This document shows positions 57,501-64,000 of a DNA stretch of 64,000 bases, in pieces (position 1 is the stretch's first letter; the number at the start of each line of letters is the position of its first letter). The notes under the pieces were generated by a model. That model saw nothing but the letters and a program-made list of their open reading frames with translations. It did no database searches and was not told the origin of the DNA. Origin of the DNA: Henriciella sp. (GTDB lineage: Bacteria; Pseudomonadota; Alphaproteobacteria; Caulobacterales; Hyphomonadaceae); the NCBI GenBank assembly GCA_017642885.1, contig JAEPOM010000012.1, forward strand, positions 19,755 through 83,754, given 5' to 3'. A program made the position numbers and the translations under genes.

Positions 57501-57982
57501 ACACACTGTCCGGCGAAGGCGTGCTGTTCTCTCGCATCGAGGCGCCAATTACGATCGGGGGCGGACGCTATGTGATTGATGGCGGACGGGCCAGCGGTCC
57601 GGCGCTCGGGCTCACCGTGAATGGTTGGGTTGGGATGGACGGCAAAGGCATCGCCCTGGACGGCGTCCTGGTGCCAAGCTTCGGCGTGAATTCGGTTCTT
57701 GGCGGTGTCCCGATCATCGGTGACCTGATCGTTGGTCGGCAAGGTGAGGGGATCTTTTCAATCACGTATTCCGTCAGCGGGTCGCTTGAAAAAGCGCAAG
57801 TCGCGGTGAACCCGCTCTCCGCCGTGACGCCTGGCATTCTACGCCGGATCTTCGAGAACCCGTCCGATACGACCATTCCAGAGGCGCTTCCGATCGATCC
57901 GAACTTAAAGCCGCCGACTGAAAAGCTTCCCGAACTGCCGGATGAAGAGATCCTCGCGCCAACCCCCGGCGGCGGCGGCTAG
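54548..57982 (+). CDS. Giant AsmA-like (YhdP/TamB-type) envelope protein
   Basis: A 1144-residue protein with a TTG start (GGAG eight bases before) and a single N-terminal membrane anchor (about residues 8-33). The rest is a long series of beta-strand repeats, with a DUF3971-type middle and an AsmA-like C-terminal region (VNGWVGMDGKGIALDGVLVPSFGVNSVLGGVPIIGDLIVGRQGEGIFSITYSVSGSL). The C-terminal tail is proline-rich. Such proteins bridge inner and outer membranes and help move phospholipid; that role here is inferred from family. It is convergent with tyrS, two bases apart at the stops. Confidence 0.88.
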   Translation: MVRQTTKVIFFEILGVLSLVLMAAIGILAFMLASGPVELGIFRDDVERALTNARDGRTVTVERLTLQWSPSERRMFVVADSLSLKDAAGEEAGFANKAELTLDAGAILLGKVEVLEADLRKGWIEVENVGPNRWTVAGDPMPEIRAGVLPQTPQEWLDRTNGVLTDVLVGLEAFSQTLEFEGLEFNNFDLRIVAGDGSAIGSIEAASGQFQKLENDVSIQFAGDGQGLGLPEIFGVSLDTYEGYQSLKAVLDVGVLPIADLASRFGLQGLEESDLRLGTSFNAELARSEGLQQVGLVASRDDGTFSLGDWAGEISDITTSLVYLPTEDQVRIDFLQLASGRLNGRFEGEVSNVLATNALRRVALQSEEMTLDLTGLFEAPSDIRNLELEADLSDDFTIIAVQSLEADIDTTRLQASGEFDWSVEHEEGELPFTLDVTAELVGDISKETILAYWPVNLGRGARNYVSDQLLSGNATEATAVISIKPDSMAEGYLREEDLAVTFAFEGGSLRFLSDMPPVENVVGTGRVGGNSLDINVIRASYDDWAIQSGGVEFPAFNPRGESFIVTAYGAGPAVSVLRHLSNSRLRLQETTGFDPERVSGDATASFKLTRPALSDVPLEDHIMEVKGQIKNAGLTAAAGPFDIAEGNVNVDVTLDRMILTGFGNLGSSPIQFTWRDAFDDEGAPADLSATAVITSDVLNVFGLVGRAFLTGEIPVEMQGKVGANGLQTGTFAFDLSEARIDVSEIDWVKPSGETARATLNYSGDLREQAAALRMTSESASLDGDLRLATDGRLQSLDLRQLYIEDTIDVAGQIARTSEGGFNIELSGDYLDISGFLSELGAVGGVGGDAEGIDLSFAATVERLRLRRDLELIGSALSFELTRSGGFQRLRASGNTLAGATFITNLDSEGPGQPLALELKTSDAGYLASAFFGVDFIEGGILDLRGSLATEDTPARLRATIEDTRLINAPFFTQILSLASLRGLTDTLSGEGVLFSRIEAPITIGGGRYVIDGGRASGPALGLTVNGWVGMDGKGIALDGVLVPSFGVNSVLGGVPIIGDLIVGRQGEGIFSITYSVSGSLEKAQVAVNPLSAVTPGILRRIFENPSDTTIPEALPIDPNLKPPTEKLPELPDEEILAPTPGGGG

Positions 57983-57984
57983 AG

Positions 57985-59238
57985 CTATACTGGTTTGACC
58001 AGCGCGATGCGTTTCTTGCCAACTTGAACCTTGAAGGCGTCGACTTCCTCGAGCACGTCGCCCCAGGCATGCGTCTGATCGGCTGAGACTTTCTCGTCAT
58101 TCACCCGAACTGCGCCCTCGCCCATCTTGCGGCGCGCTTCGCCATTCGACGCGACCAATTCGCCGGCGCGAAGAAGGGCGGTGGTCGTCGGTCCATCGGC
58201 AAACTCGGCTTTGGCGATTTCAAACGTTGGCAGATCGGCGGAGACGCCGCCGCCCGTGAACGCTTTGCTCGCCGCCGCTTCGGCTTCAGCCGCAGCTTGA
58301 GCGCCGTGCAGCATGGTCGTCGCCGCATTGGCCAGAGCGATCTTGGCCTGGTTTATATCTGCGCCTTCCAGCGTTTCCAGCCGAGCGATCTCATCGAGAG
58401 GCAGGTCGGTGAACAGGTTCAGGAAGCGCCCAACATCAGCGTCTTCTGTGTTGCGCCAGAATTGCCAATACTCGTACGGGCTGCGCTTTTCAGCGTTCAG
58501 CCAGACCGCGCCGTCGGCGGTCTTGCCCATTTTGCCGCCGGACGCGGTCGTGATGAGAGGGCAGGTCAGTCCGAAGCCCTGATTGCCATCCGCTTTGTGG
58601 ATCAGGTCGGCGCCGCCAACAATATTGCCCCATTGGTCGGATCCACCCATTTGCAGGAAGCAATTGTGGCGACGGGACAATTCCAGGAAATCATAGGATT
58701 GCAGCAGCAGATAGTTGAACTCAAGGAAAGTGTAGGGCTGCTCATTGGTCAGGCGCCGGGCCACCGTGTCCTGCTTCACCATTGTATTCACGGTGAAGAA
58801 CTTTCCGATATCGCGCAGGAACTCGATGTAGCCAATCTTGCTCAGCCAATCGTCATTATTGACCATGATCGCATCGGTGGGACCGTCGCCAAATGTCAGG
58901 AAGGGCTCAAAGGCGCGCTTGATGCCTTCGATGTTTGAGGCGATCTGTGCTTCCGTGAGGATCGGACGAGATTTCTCTTTATCCGTCGGATCACCGACTT
59001 TGGTTGTGCCACCGCCCATCAGGACGACTGGTTTGCCGCCAGCTTGCTGCAAACGACGCAGCATCATGATCCCGACCAGAGAGCCGACATGTAGACTGTC
59101 GGCGGTGGCATCAAATCCGATATAGGCCGTTGGTACACCGCTCGTGCAATACGCATCGAGTTCGGCCACGTGCGTGGTCTGTTTGATGTAGCCTCGCTCA
59201 TCGAGCGTGCGCAGGAAGTCGGATTTGTAGTCGCTCAT
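57985..59238 (-). CDS. tyrS: Tyrosine--tRNA ligase
   Basis: I start at the ATG at 59238 (AAGGA eight bases upstream) rather than one nine bases earlier. The 417-residue class I synthetase has a HIGH-like motif at His50 (DSLHVGSLVGIM), the tyrosine and adenylate pocket (GGSDQWGNIVGGADLI), a KMSKS-like loop KMGKTADGAVWL, and a C-terminal S4-like RNA-binding domain (VASNGEARRKMGEGAVRVNDEKV). It charges tRNA-Tyr. Confidence 0.96.
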   Translation of the reverse strand: MSDYKSDFLRTLDERGYIKQTTHVAELDAYCTSGVPTAYIGFDATADSLHVGSLVGIMMLRRLQQAGGKPVVLMGGGTTKVGDPTDKEKSRPILTEAQIASNIEGIKRAFEPFLTFGDGPTDAIMVNNDDWLSKIGYIEFLRDIGKFFTVNTMVKQDTVARRLTNEQPYTFLEFNYLLLQSYDFLELSRRHNCFLQMGGSDQWGNIVGGADLIHKADGNQGFGLTCPLITTASGGKMGKTADGAVWLNAEKRSPYEYWQFWRNTEDADVGRFLNLFTDLPLDEIARLETLEGADINQAKIALANAATTMLHGAQAAAEAEAAASKAFTGGGVSADLPTFEIAKAEFADGPTTTALLRAGELVASNGEARRKMGEGAVRVNDEKVSADQTHAWGDVLEEVDAFKVQVGKKRIALVKPV

Positions 59239-59340
59239 CACAGTCATCCTTTGTGAAGCGGCGCGGTTAGCATGATCAGCGCCGTGTTAGAACAGAGCCG
59301 GGACAGAAAGTTGAGATTTTTTAGGACGCTGACCCGTGGC

Positions 59341-60558
59341 TTACCGGTAAAGGTGATGGGGAGATGACGCTGCTTTCCACGCGCTCAGATCCTTTTCGAT
59401 CTGCGCGTCGAGCGATGCCGGACTGGCAGTCGGATCATCGACCCAGGTACGCAATTCGTCTGAGCCATTGATAATATCGATTGCTGGGTGGCCCTCTGTG
59501 TACTCGTATTTGAAGTCGAGACCGCGCCAGATCGGATAGTCCGGATTGAGTTGACGGATCGCCTTCAGGGCGAGCGCCGTGACGCGCCAGGATTTGAACT
59601 GGCTTGGATCGTAGAAGCCGAGCTCTGCATGGATGTGGATGCCTTCGCAAAGCTGCCCGGCATGCTTGTGGAAGGTCGGCTCGAACCAGGTCGGGCGCAG
59701 TTTACATCCTTCCAGCCAGTGCGGTGCCAGGCGATACATCTCTTCGATCATCGCATTCGCGTTGAGATCGGGTGCGCCAATTACTTCCAGAGAGCGGGTT
59801 GTTCCGCGTCCCTCTGATAGCGTTGTGCCTTCGATCATTACGGTGCCGCCATACGCACGCGCCATGTTGAGGCTGGCGGCATTGGGGCTTGGATTGACCC
59901 AGGTGCGCTCATTAACTGGCCACCCGAAGCCCGGCCCTTCGTTCGGGCGGTAGCCCTGCATTTCGACGACGTGATAGTCGACGTCGAATTTTTTGCTGGC
60001 GATATACCAGGCGCCAAGTTCGCCCATTGTCATACCGTGCACCATCGGGAACTCGGCGACCCCGACAAAGCTTTCCCAGCCCGGGCGGAGCGTCAGCCCA
60101 TCAATCGGACGACCGGCAGGATTGGGACGATCCAGAACCCAAACCGACTTTCCCAGTCTGGCGGCCTCTTCGATCACATAGATCAGTGTAGTGACGTACG
60201 TGTAGACGCGGCAGCCGAGATCCTGAAGGTCATACAAGATGACGTCGAGCGGTTCGAGCATGCGATCAGTGGGACGGCGGTGTTCGCCATAAAGTGAGAA
60301 GATCGGAATTCCGAGATCTGGGTCGAGATAGTCCTCGGTCTCGATCATATTGTCTTGTTTGTCGCCGCGCATACCATGCTGTGGCCCGAGGGCGCATGTT
60401 ACGTTGACATCATCCAGCGCGGCCAGCGCATAGAGCGAATGATCAAGCGACGATGTGACCGAAGCAGGATGACCGACCAGACCCACGCGTCGACCGGTAA
60501 GTTTCGCCCGCAAGGCATCGTCCTGCAGCAGTCGATCGATCCCAAAGAGTATGCTCAT
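59341..60558 (-). CDS. namZ: DUF1343 protein, NamZ-type exo-beta-N-acetylmuramidase
   Basis: A 405-residue DUF1343 protein. Family blocks include GLVGHPASV, PQHGMRGDKQDNM, PIFSLYGEHRRPT, DLQDLGCRVYTYVTTL, LDRPNPAGRP and EGTTLSEGRGTTRSLEVIGAP. In Bacillus and Bacteroidetes these enzymes (NamZ) remove terminal N-acetylmuramic acid from peptidoglycan fragments for recycling. I see no signal peptide, so it may act on cytoplasmic fragments. A DOMON-like gene lies three bases upstream. Confidence 0.9.
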   Translation of the reverse strand: MSILFGIDRLLQDDALRAKLTGRRVGLVGHPASVTSSLDHSLYALAALDDVNVTCALGPQHGMRGDKQDNMIETEDYLDPDLGIPIFSLYGEHRRPTDRMLEPLDVILYDLQDLGCRVYTYVTTLIYVIEEAARLGKSVWVLDRPNPAGRPIDGLTLRPGWESFVGVAEFPMVHGMTMGELGAWYIASKKFDVDYHVVEMQGYRPNEGPGFGWPVNERTWVNPSPNAASLNMARAYGGTVMIEGTTLSEGRGTTRSLEVIGAPDLNANAMIEEMYRLAPHWLEGCKLRPTWFEPTFHKHAGQLCEGIHIHAELGFYDPSQFKSWRVTALALKAIRQLNPDYPIWRGLDFKYEYTEGHPAIDIINGSDELRTWVDDPTASPASLDAQIEKDLSAWKAASSPHHLYR

Positions 60559-60561
60559 GCT

Positions 60562-61098
60562 TTAATCCAGATTGAGTTTGAAGATCTCGCTAGTGTGGAA
60601 ATCGGGCTTATTTGAGGGATGATGCAAGGCCCAATATGACAAACCACCTTCTTTCCCCTCGATGATCGCAGTTGGCCCGAGTTCCAGTCTTGAGCCGCGG
60701 CGTAGGAGAGAGAGCCCTTGAACCATCACCGAAACGGATAGGCGCTCGGTGGTCTTCTTTAGTTCTATTCGTGGTGCGGGAATGTCTAGATCCGATCGGC
60801 CTTCGCGAATACGCGTAAACTGATAGGCAGCCCAATCCGCGTTCGGGGCAAAGTTAAACTCAACATATGCCTCTGCGTCCTCGGCCCGCAGAAAGGCTTC
60901 GAAGCAGGTCGTTCGCCAAAGCTCATGCCGTCGTTCGCCGCCCATGCCGTCCGGGATCTCCAGTCGGGATACATTTCCGAATAAATCATATCGAAGGCTG
61001 AGGTCTGAACCAGTGCGGGTCGCGCTGAACTCAAGTCGGTCCACGCCATCGATCAGATGGGCAGGGTGTGCGTGCAGCGAAACGGGTGAATCAGACAT
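60562..61098 (-). CDS. DOMON-like domain protein
   Basis: A 178-residue protein with a carbohydrate-binding-like beta sandwich of DOMON type: GSDLSLRYDLFGNVSRLEIP, ELWRTTCFEAFLRAEDAEAYVEFNFAPNADWAAYQF, and GLSYWALHHPSNKPDFH. Alphaproteobacterial proteins of this sort often accompany DUF1343 genes, and here it sits three bases before the NamZ-type gene. A role in binding sugar fragments is guesswork. No signal peptide is seen. Confidence 0.8.
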   Translation of the reverse strand: MSDSPVSLHAHPAHLIDGVDRLEFSATRTGSDLSLRYDLFGNVSRLEIPDGMGGERRHELWRTTCFEAFLRAEDAEAYVEFNFAPNADWAAYQFTRIREGRSDLDIPAPRIELKKTTERLSVSVMVQGLSLLRRGSRLELGPTAIIEGKEGGLSYWALHHPSNKPDFHTSEIFKLNLD

Positions 61099-61106
61099 GA
61101 GCTCTC

Positions 61107-61132
61107 ATAGCCAAGCAGAGCTGCTTAGCTAT
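61107..61132. repeat. Near-perfect 26-base palindrome
   Basis: ATAGCCAAGCAG (61107-61118) and CTGCTTAGCTAT (61121-61132) form an inverted repeat with one mismatch, between the alpha/beta hydrolase and DOMON-like genes. There is no T run, so it is a poor terminator. It may be a protein-binding site or an RNA hairpin. Confidence 0.5.
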
Positions 61133-61155
61133 CTGATTCAGCTGAGTTTGTGGAC

Positions 61156-61911
61156 TCAGCTCGACGGCGTGTTGTCTTCCGGCTTGAGCGGCAGCGCACG
61201 CGGGATCGGCGGTTTGCGGCTTCCTGCTTTAGCGGCAGCAGCTTCAGCTTCACGGCGCAGCTTCTCTTCATCGTCGATCAGTCGGCGGTCGACATAGGCG
61301 GAGCAAATATCGATCAGATCGTCATGCTTATCCTGGAAGAAATGGTTTGCGCCAGGAATGCTCTCGCGTTCAATGCTCTCGCCTTTCTGGATACGGACTT
61401 TGGTGAGCGCACGCTCAACATCCGCAGGTTTCGAGATGGCATCGGATTCGCCTGAGATGATCAGGCCAGAGGCTGGGCATGGAGCGAGGAAACTCAGATC
61501 ATAGTGATTTGCTGGCGGGGCAATTGCTAGGAAGCCATCGATCTCTGGTCGACGCATCAACAATTGCAGCGTGATCCAGGCGCCGAAAGAATATCCAGCG
61601 CACCAGACGTAACGCGGGCTTTCGGACAGGTTTTCCACATAATCCAGCACGAACGCCGCATCTTCCAGTTCGCCAACGCCTTGGTCATAGACGCCTTGAG
61701 ACCGCCCAACGCCGCGTGTGTTGAAGCGTAGGACGCCGAAACCCTTCTCCTCGAACATCTGATACAGGCGGATCGTGATCGGATCCTGCATGCTGCCGCC
61801 AGCCCGCGGGTGCGGGTGCAGGATTAGCGCAAGTGATGCGCCTTCATAGGGAGGGGGTGTGTAGCGGGCTTCGATCCGGCCCTGCGGGCCTTGAATGAGC
61901 ATTTCTGCCAT
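61156..61911 (-). CDS. Alpha/beta hydrolase
   Basis: A 251-residue alpha/beta hydrolase with the oxyanion region LILHPHPRAGGSM, nucleophile Ser in CAGYSFGAW, acid Asp in ISGESDAIS and base His in PGANHFFQD. It ends with a charged, alanine-rich tail (EEKLRREAEAAAAKAG then a proline-rich end). The RFNTRGVGRSQG stretch marks the dienelactone-hydrolase-like branch seen in many proteobacteria. Substrate unknown. It lies upstream of the DOMON-like gene, 57 bases apart. Confidence 0.85.
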   Translation of the reverse strand: MAEMLIQGPQGRIEARYTPPPYEGASLALILHPHPRAGGSMQDPITIRLYQMFEEKGFGVLRFNTRGVGRSQGVYDQGVGELEDAAFVLDYVENLSESPRYVWCAGYSFGAWITLQLLMRRPEIDGFLAIAPPANHYDLSFLAPCPASGLIISGESDAISKPADVERALTKVRIQKGESIERESIPGANHFFQDKHDDLIDICSAYVDRRLIDDEEKLRREAEAAAAKAGSRKPPIPRALPLKPEDNTPSS

Positions 61912-62020
61912 GACGGTTTCTCTCGCTTCTCGGCGCTGAATCTAGGTCGAGCGGCGGCTATAGCGAATCTCGGCAGGCAAATGCAAATTTTTCTGCAGAA
62001 CTGCAGCCAGAAAGCGTGAT

Positions 62021-62293
62021 TTAGCTGTTTTGCAGCTTGTAGAATTCACGGCGGAGCTCAGTCTCTTCATCGGTGACAATGGTTTCGACGGCTTCGAGAC
62101 GGGACTTCAGCGCATTGATCTGGGTTTGGGACTCTTCGAGTTCCTGTTTCAAGCGGGCGATTTCTTCGGACTTGCGCGACCGATCCTCACCGCGTCGTCG
62201 CCGCGAGCAGCTTCCGCGACGTTCGCCCTGTCCGGCAAACATGAAGAACATGAATGGAATGATCATCCACCAGATCCACGACATTTCGCCCAT
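62021..62293 (-). CDS. PspB-like small membrane protein
   Basis: I start at the ATG at 62293 (MGEMSWIWWMIIPFMFFMFAGQGERRG), with GGAGG about six bases upstream. The 90-residue protein has one membrane span (about 5-20), a run of Arg/Ser (RRGSCSRRRRGEDRSRKSEE) and a coiled coil ending RLEAVETIVTDEETELRREFYKLQ. The tail resembles that of phage-shock protein B and its relatives, which sense envelope stress. No pspA or pspC is nearby. It diverges from the cysteine desulfurase. Confidence 0.7.
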   Translation of the reverse strand: MGEMSWIWWMIIPFMFFMFAGQGERRGSCSRRRRGEDRSRKSEEIARLKQELEESQTQINALKSRLEAVETIVTDEETELRREFYKLQNS

Positions 62294-62415
62294 TTGAACC
62301 TCCGTCTTGCTATTTATTGAATATCGATAATTTTCTCGAAAAGTCAAGGTTAATGGTCGAGATTTTCCCTGACAGTCATGGTTGAACTGGCCGCGATCCC
62401 ATATATCAGGCCGAG

Positions 62416-63546
62416 ATGATTTACGCAGATTACAACGCGACGGCGCCTGTGCGACCGGAGGCAAAAGCGGCGATGATGGCCGCCCTCGAAGTTGGGGCGA
62501 ACCCGTCTAGCGTCCACGGGCCAGGGCGGGCTGCGCGCAAGTTGCTTGAGACAGCGCGGACACAAGTTTCGGTGGCGATCGGCGCGCGCGCGCAGGACAT
62601 TGTTTTCACCAGTGGCGGCACCGAAGCGAACGCGCTGGCGCTGAACGGTGTGGTCGCCCAGTTGGAGGGCAAGTGCACGCTTCTTGTCTCAGCGATAGAG
62701 CATGAGGCGGTCATCAAGAATGCAGGCTATGCCGGCGTTCCGATGGAGACAGCCTATGTTACGGCCGATGGCGTGCTGGACCTGAATTGGCTGCGAGATC
62801 GGCTTGAGCGATGGGATCAGGCCCAGGACGGCACACCTATCCTCGCGCTGATGATGGCGAACAATGAGACGGGCGTAATCCAACCCGTCTCCGAAGCCGC
62901 GACCATGCTGCGCGAAGCAGGCGGGCTAACGCATTGCGACGCTGTGCAGGGTCTTGGCAAAACCATGGTCAATGTGAACTTGCTTGGTGTCGATTATCTG
63001 GCGCTCTCCGCGCATAAGGTCGGCGGTCCACAAGGCGTTGGCGCGCTTTGGGTTCGGTCAGGCGCGCCGCTTAAGCCGGTCTTGTTTGGCGGCGGACAAG
63101 AACGGTCCTTGCGATCCGGCACGGAGAACCTCAGCGGTATTGCCGGATTTGGCGCAGCCGCTGAAGCCGCCATCCGCGATATGGCGAAGTTGCAGGCCCT
63201 CGCGCCCTTGCGGGATAAAATGGAAGCGCGCCTGGTCGCAGAGGCGGGCGTGACCGTGTTCGGCACCGGGGCAGAGCGTCTGCCGCAAACGTCGAATTTC
63301 GCCGTTCCGGGCTTCCGGGCAGAGACTCAGGTCATGGCCATGGACCTCGCAGGTGTGGCCGTCTCATCAGGCTCAGCCTGTTCGAGCGGAAAAGTGAAAC
63401 GTTCGCTCGTGCTTGGTGCGATGGGCGTGCCGGATGATCTCTCTGACAGCGCCATTCGTGTGAGCTTCGGATGGGACAGCAAACCGGAAGACTTTGATAA
63501 TGTTGCCGATGCCTGGATCGAGGCCATGCGGCGCGCCAAACCTTAA
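62416..63546 (+). CDS. Cysteine desulfurase (NifS/IscS family)
   Basis: A 376-residue fold-type I PLP enzyme with start MIYADYNATAPVRPEA. The PLP lysine is Lys201 in LSAHKVGGPQGVG and the active cysteine is Cys322 in SSGSACSSGKVKRS, both in the IscS/NifS pattern. GGTEANALAL and MANNETGVIQP are further landmarks. It takes sulfur from cysteine for iron-sulfur cluster or tRNA modification. No isc or suf genes flank it, so the partner is unknown. Its stop overlaps that of the convergent secreted protein by two bases. Confidence 0.95.
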   Translation: MIYADYNATAPVRPEAKAAMMAALEVGANPSSVHGPGRAARKLLETARTQVSVAIGARAQDIVFTSGGTEANALALNGVVAQLEGKCTLLVSAIEHEAVIKNAGYAGVPMETAYVTADGVLDLNWLRDRLERWDQAQDGTPILALMMANNETGVIQPVSEAATMLREAGGLTHCDAVQGLGKTMVNVNLLGVDYLALSAHKVGGPQGVGALWVRSGAPLKPVLFGGGQERSLRSGTENLSGIAGFGAAAEAAIRDMAKLQALAPLRDKMEARLVAEAGVTVFGTGAERLPQTSNFAVPGFRAETQVMAMDLAGVAVSSGSACSSGKVKRSLVLGAMGVPDDLSDSAIRVSFGWDSKPEDFDNVADAWIEAMRRAKP

Positions 63547-63971
63547 TCTTTGACGACTTTAAGGGATCCGCACGCGCCGTTGAGTTGAACCAAAGATTGG
63601 CCGTCAGCAAAATTGCCAGGCGTCATATGCGTGGTCTTGTCGCCCTTGCAGCCTGAGGTCGTATTGAACTTGAATTTGTATTTGCATTTCTTGTTCAGCG
63701 AGACGTCAAACGCATCGCCGCCCCAATCGTCACCGCCAGTACCGCTCAAGTTTTTCGAATAGGTATTGTCCGAGTATTCGCATGCGCCGTCGGTCGTGTG
63801 CTGCTCGATTTTGACGGATGTCACCAGCGCCGCAGAGTGATTGTACACGGTCACTTCAGAGCAAGAATCGCCGTCGCTACAGAAGGCATCTTCCGCGCTC
63901 GCTGTTCCCATAGCGGCTAGGGCGAAAGCGACCGGCGCGATCAGGCGGATTGTGTGAAGTTTTAGGGGCAT
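63543..63971 (-). CDS. Cysteine-rich secreted protein
   Basis: A 142-residue protein with a signal peptide (PVAFALAAMGTASAEDAFCSDGD) and seven cysteines in the mature part, many near glycine and aspartate turns (FCSDGDSCSEVTVYNHS, GACEYSDN, KKCKYKFKFNTTSGCKG, GACGSLKVVKD). It is short, beta-strand-rich and likely disulfide-bonded in the periplasm. I do not recognise a family. It is the last gene in the window. Confidence 0.7.
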   Translation of the reverse strand: MPLKLHTIRLIAPVAFALAAMGTASAEDAFCSDGDSCSEVTVYNHSAALVTSVKIEQHTTDGACEYSDNTYSKNLSGTGGDDWGGDAFDVSLNKKCKYKFKFNTTSGCKGDKTTHMTPGNFADGQSLVQLNGACGSLKVVKD

Positions 63972-64000
63972 GTCTCATTTCTCCAGAGTTCAGGACGCTC

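Overview
This window looks like a chromosomal segment from an alphaproteobacterium of the Caulobacterales/Hyphomonadaceae type (Hyphomonas or Henriciella-like). That placement is inferred from gene content and layout, with no database search. The pointers are a CcrM-type GANTC methyltransferase with GANTC sites packed into its leader, an F0-only ATP synthase operon with paired b and b' subunits, the order mutY / DciA-like / DsbA / smc, the order hom-glpX-(recJ), RNase E with an acidic insert in its S1 domain, a GTTC-N7-GTTC LexA box, and a LytM peptidase/bactofilin pair of the kind that shapes stalked and budding cells. Coding density is high and several convergent neighbours overlap at their stop codons. 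I see no tRNA, rRNA, CRISPR array, insertion sequence, prophage or attachment site.

Layout. 1-3 kb, minus strand: a truncated ECF sigma factor translationally coupled to a DGPF/YCII protein, a thioredoxin-like lipoprotein, RNase HI and a membrane protein. 3-10 kb: a CinA-type domain protein, a small membrane protein, an enoyl-CoA hydratase-like protein, an OmpA porin with 29 consecutive prolines, a Mpo1-like protein, a haloalkane dehalogenase, a CC_3452-like secreted protein and an acyl-CoA dehydrogenase. 10-16.5 kb: a TadG/VWA protein, then a tandem glycine riboswitch driving gcvT-gcvH-(membrane protein)-gcvPA-gcvPB. 16.5-19.4 kb: two paralogous acyltransferases and a small membrane protein. 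19.4-27.6 kb, minus strand: DciA-like, two DsbA-like lipoproteins, smc and the F0 genes atpI-B-E-F'-F, closed by a terminator.

27.6-33.3 kb: mutY, a radical SAM protein behind a LexA box, a GPH-type MFS transporter, ccrM and a membrane-anchored lysozyme-like protein. 33.3-43.5 kb: class I PHA synthase, a lipoprotein, aminotransferase-hom-glpX, an AraC regulator, recJ and an ornithine decarboxylase. 43.5-54.5 kb: RNase E, then cell-wall genes (amidase, PBP1A), prfB with a programmed frameshift, bactofilin plus LytM peptidase, and a BCP peroxiredoxin. 54.5-64 kb: a giant AsmA/YhdP-like protein, tyrS, a NamZ-type muramidase, a DOMON-like protein, an alpha/beta hydrolase, a PspB-like protein, a cysteine desulfurase and a cysteine-rich secreted protein.

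The window is mostly core housekeeping with a concentration of envelope-building genes (amidase, PBP1A, LytM, bactofilin, NamZ, YhdP-like, lysozyme-like). I found no large unknown system. The items most worth a second look are the SOS-controlled radical SAM gene, the unknown membrane gene inside the glycine-cleavage operon, the switching helix of the glycine riboswitch, the GANTC cluster at ccrM, the twin DsbA lipoproteins ahead of smc, and the membrane-anchored lysozyme-like protein.
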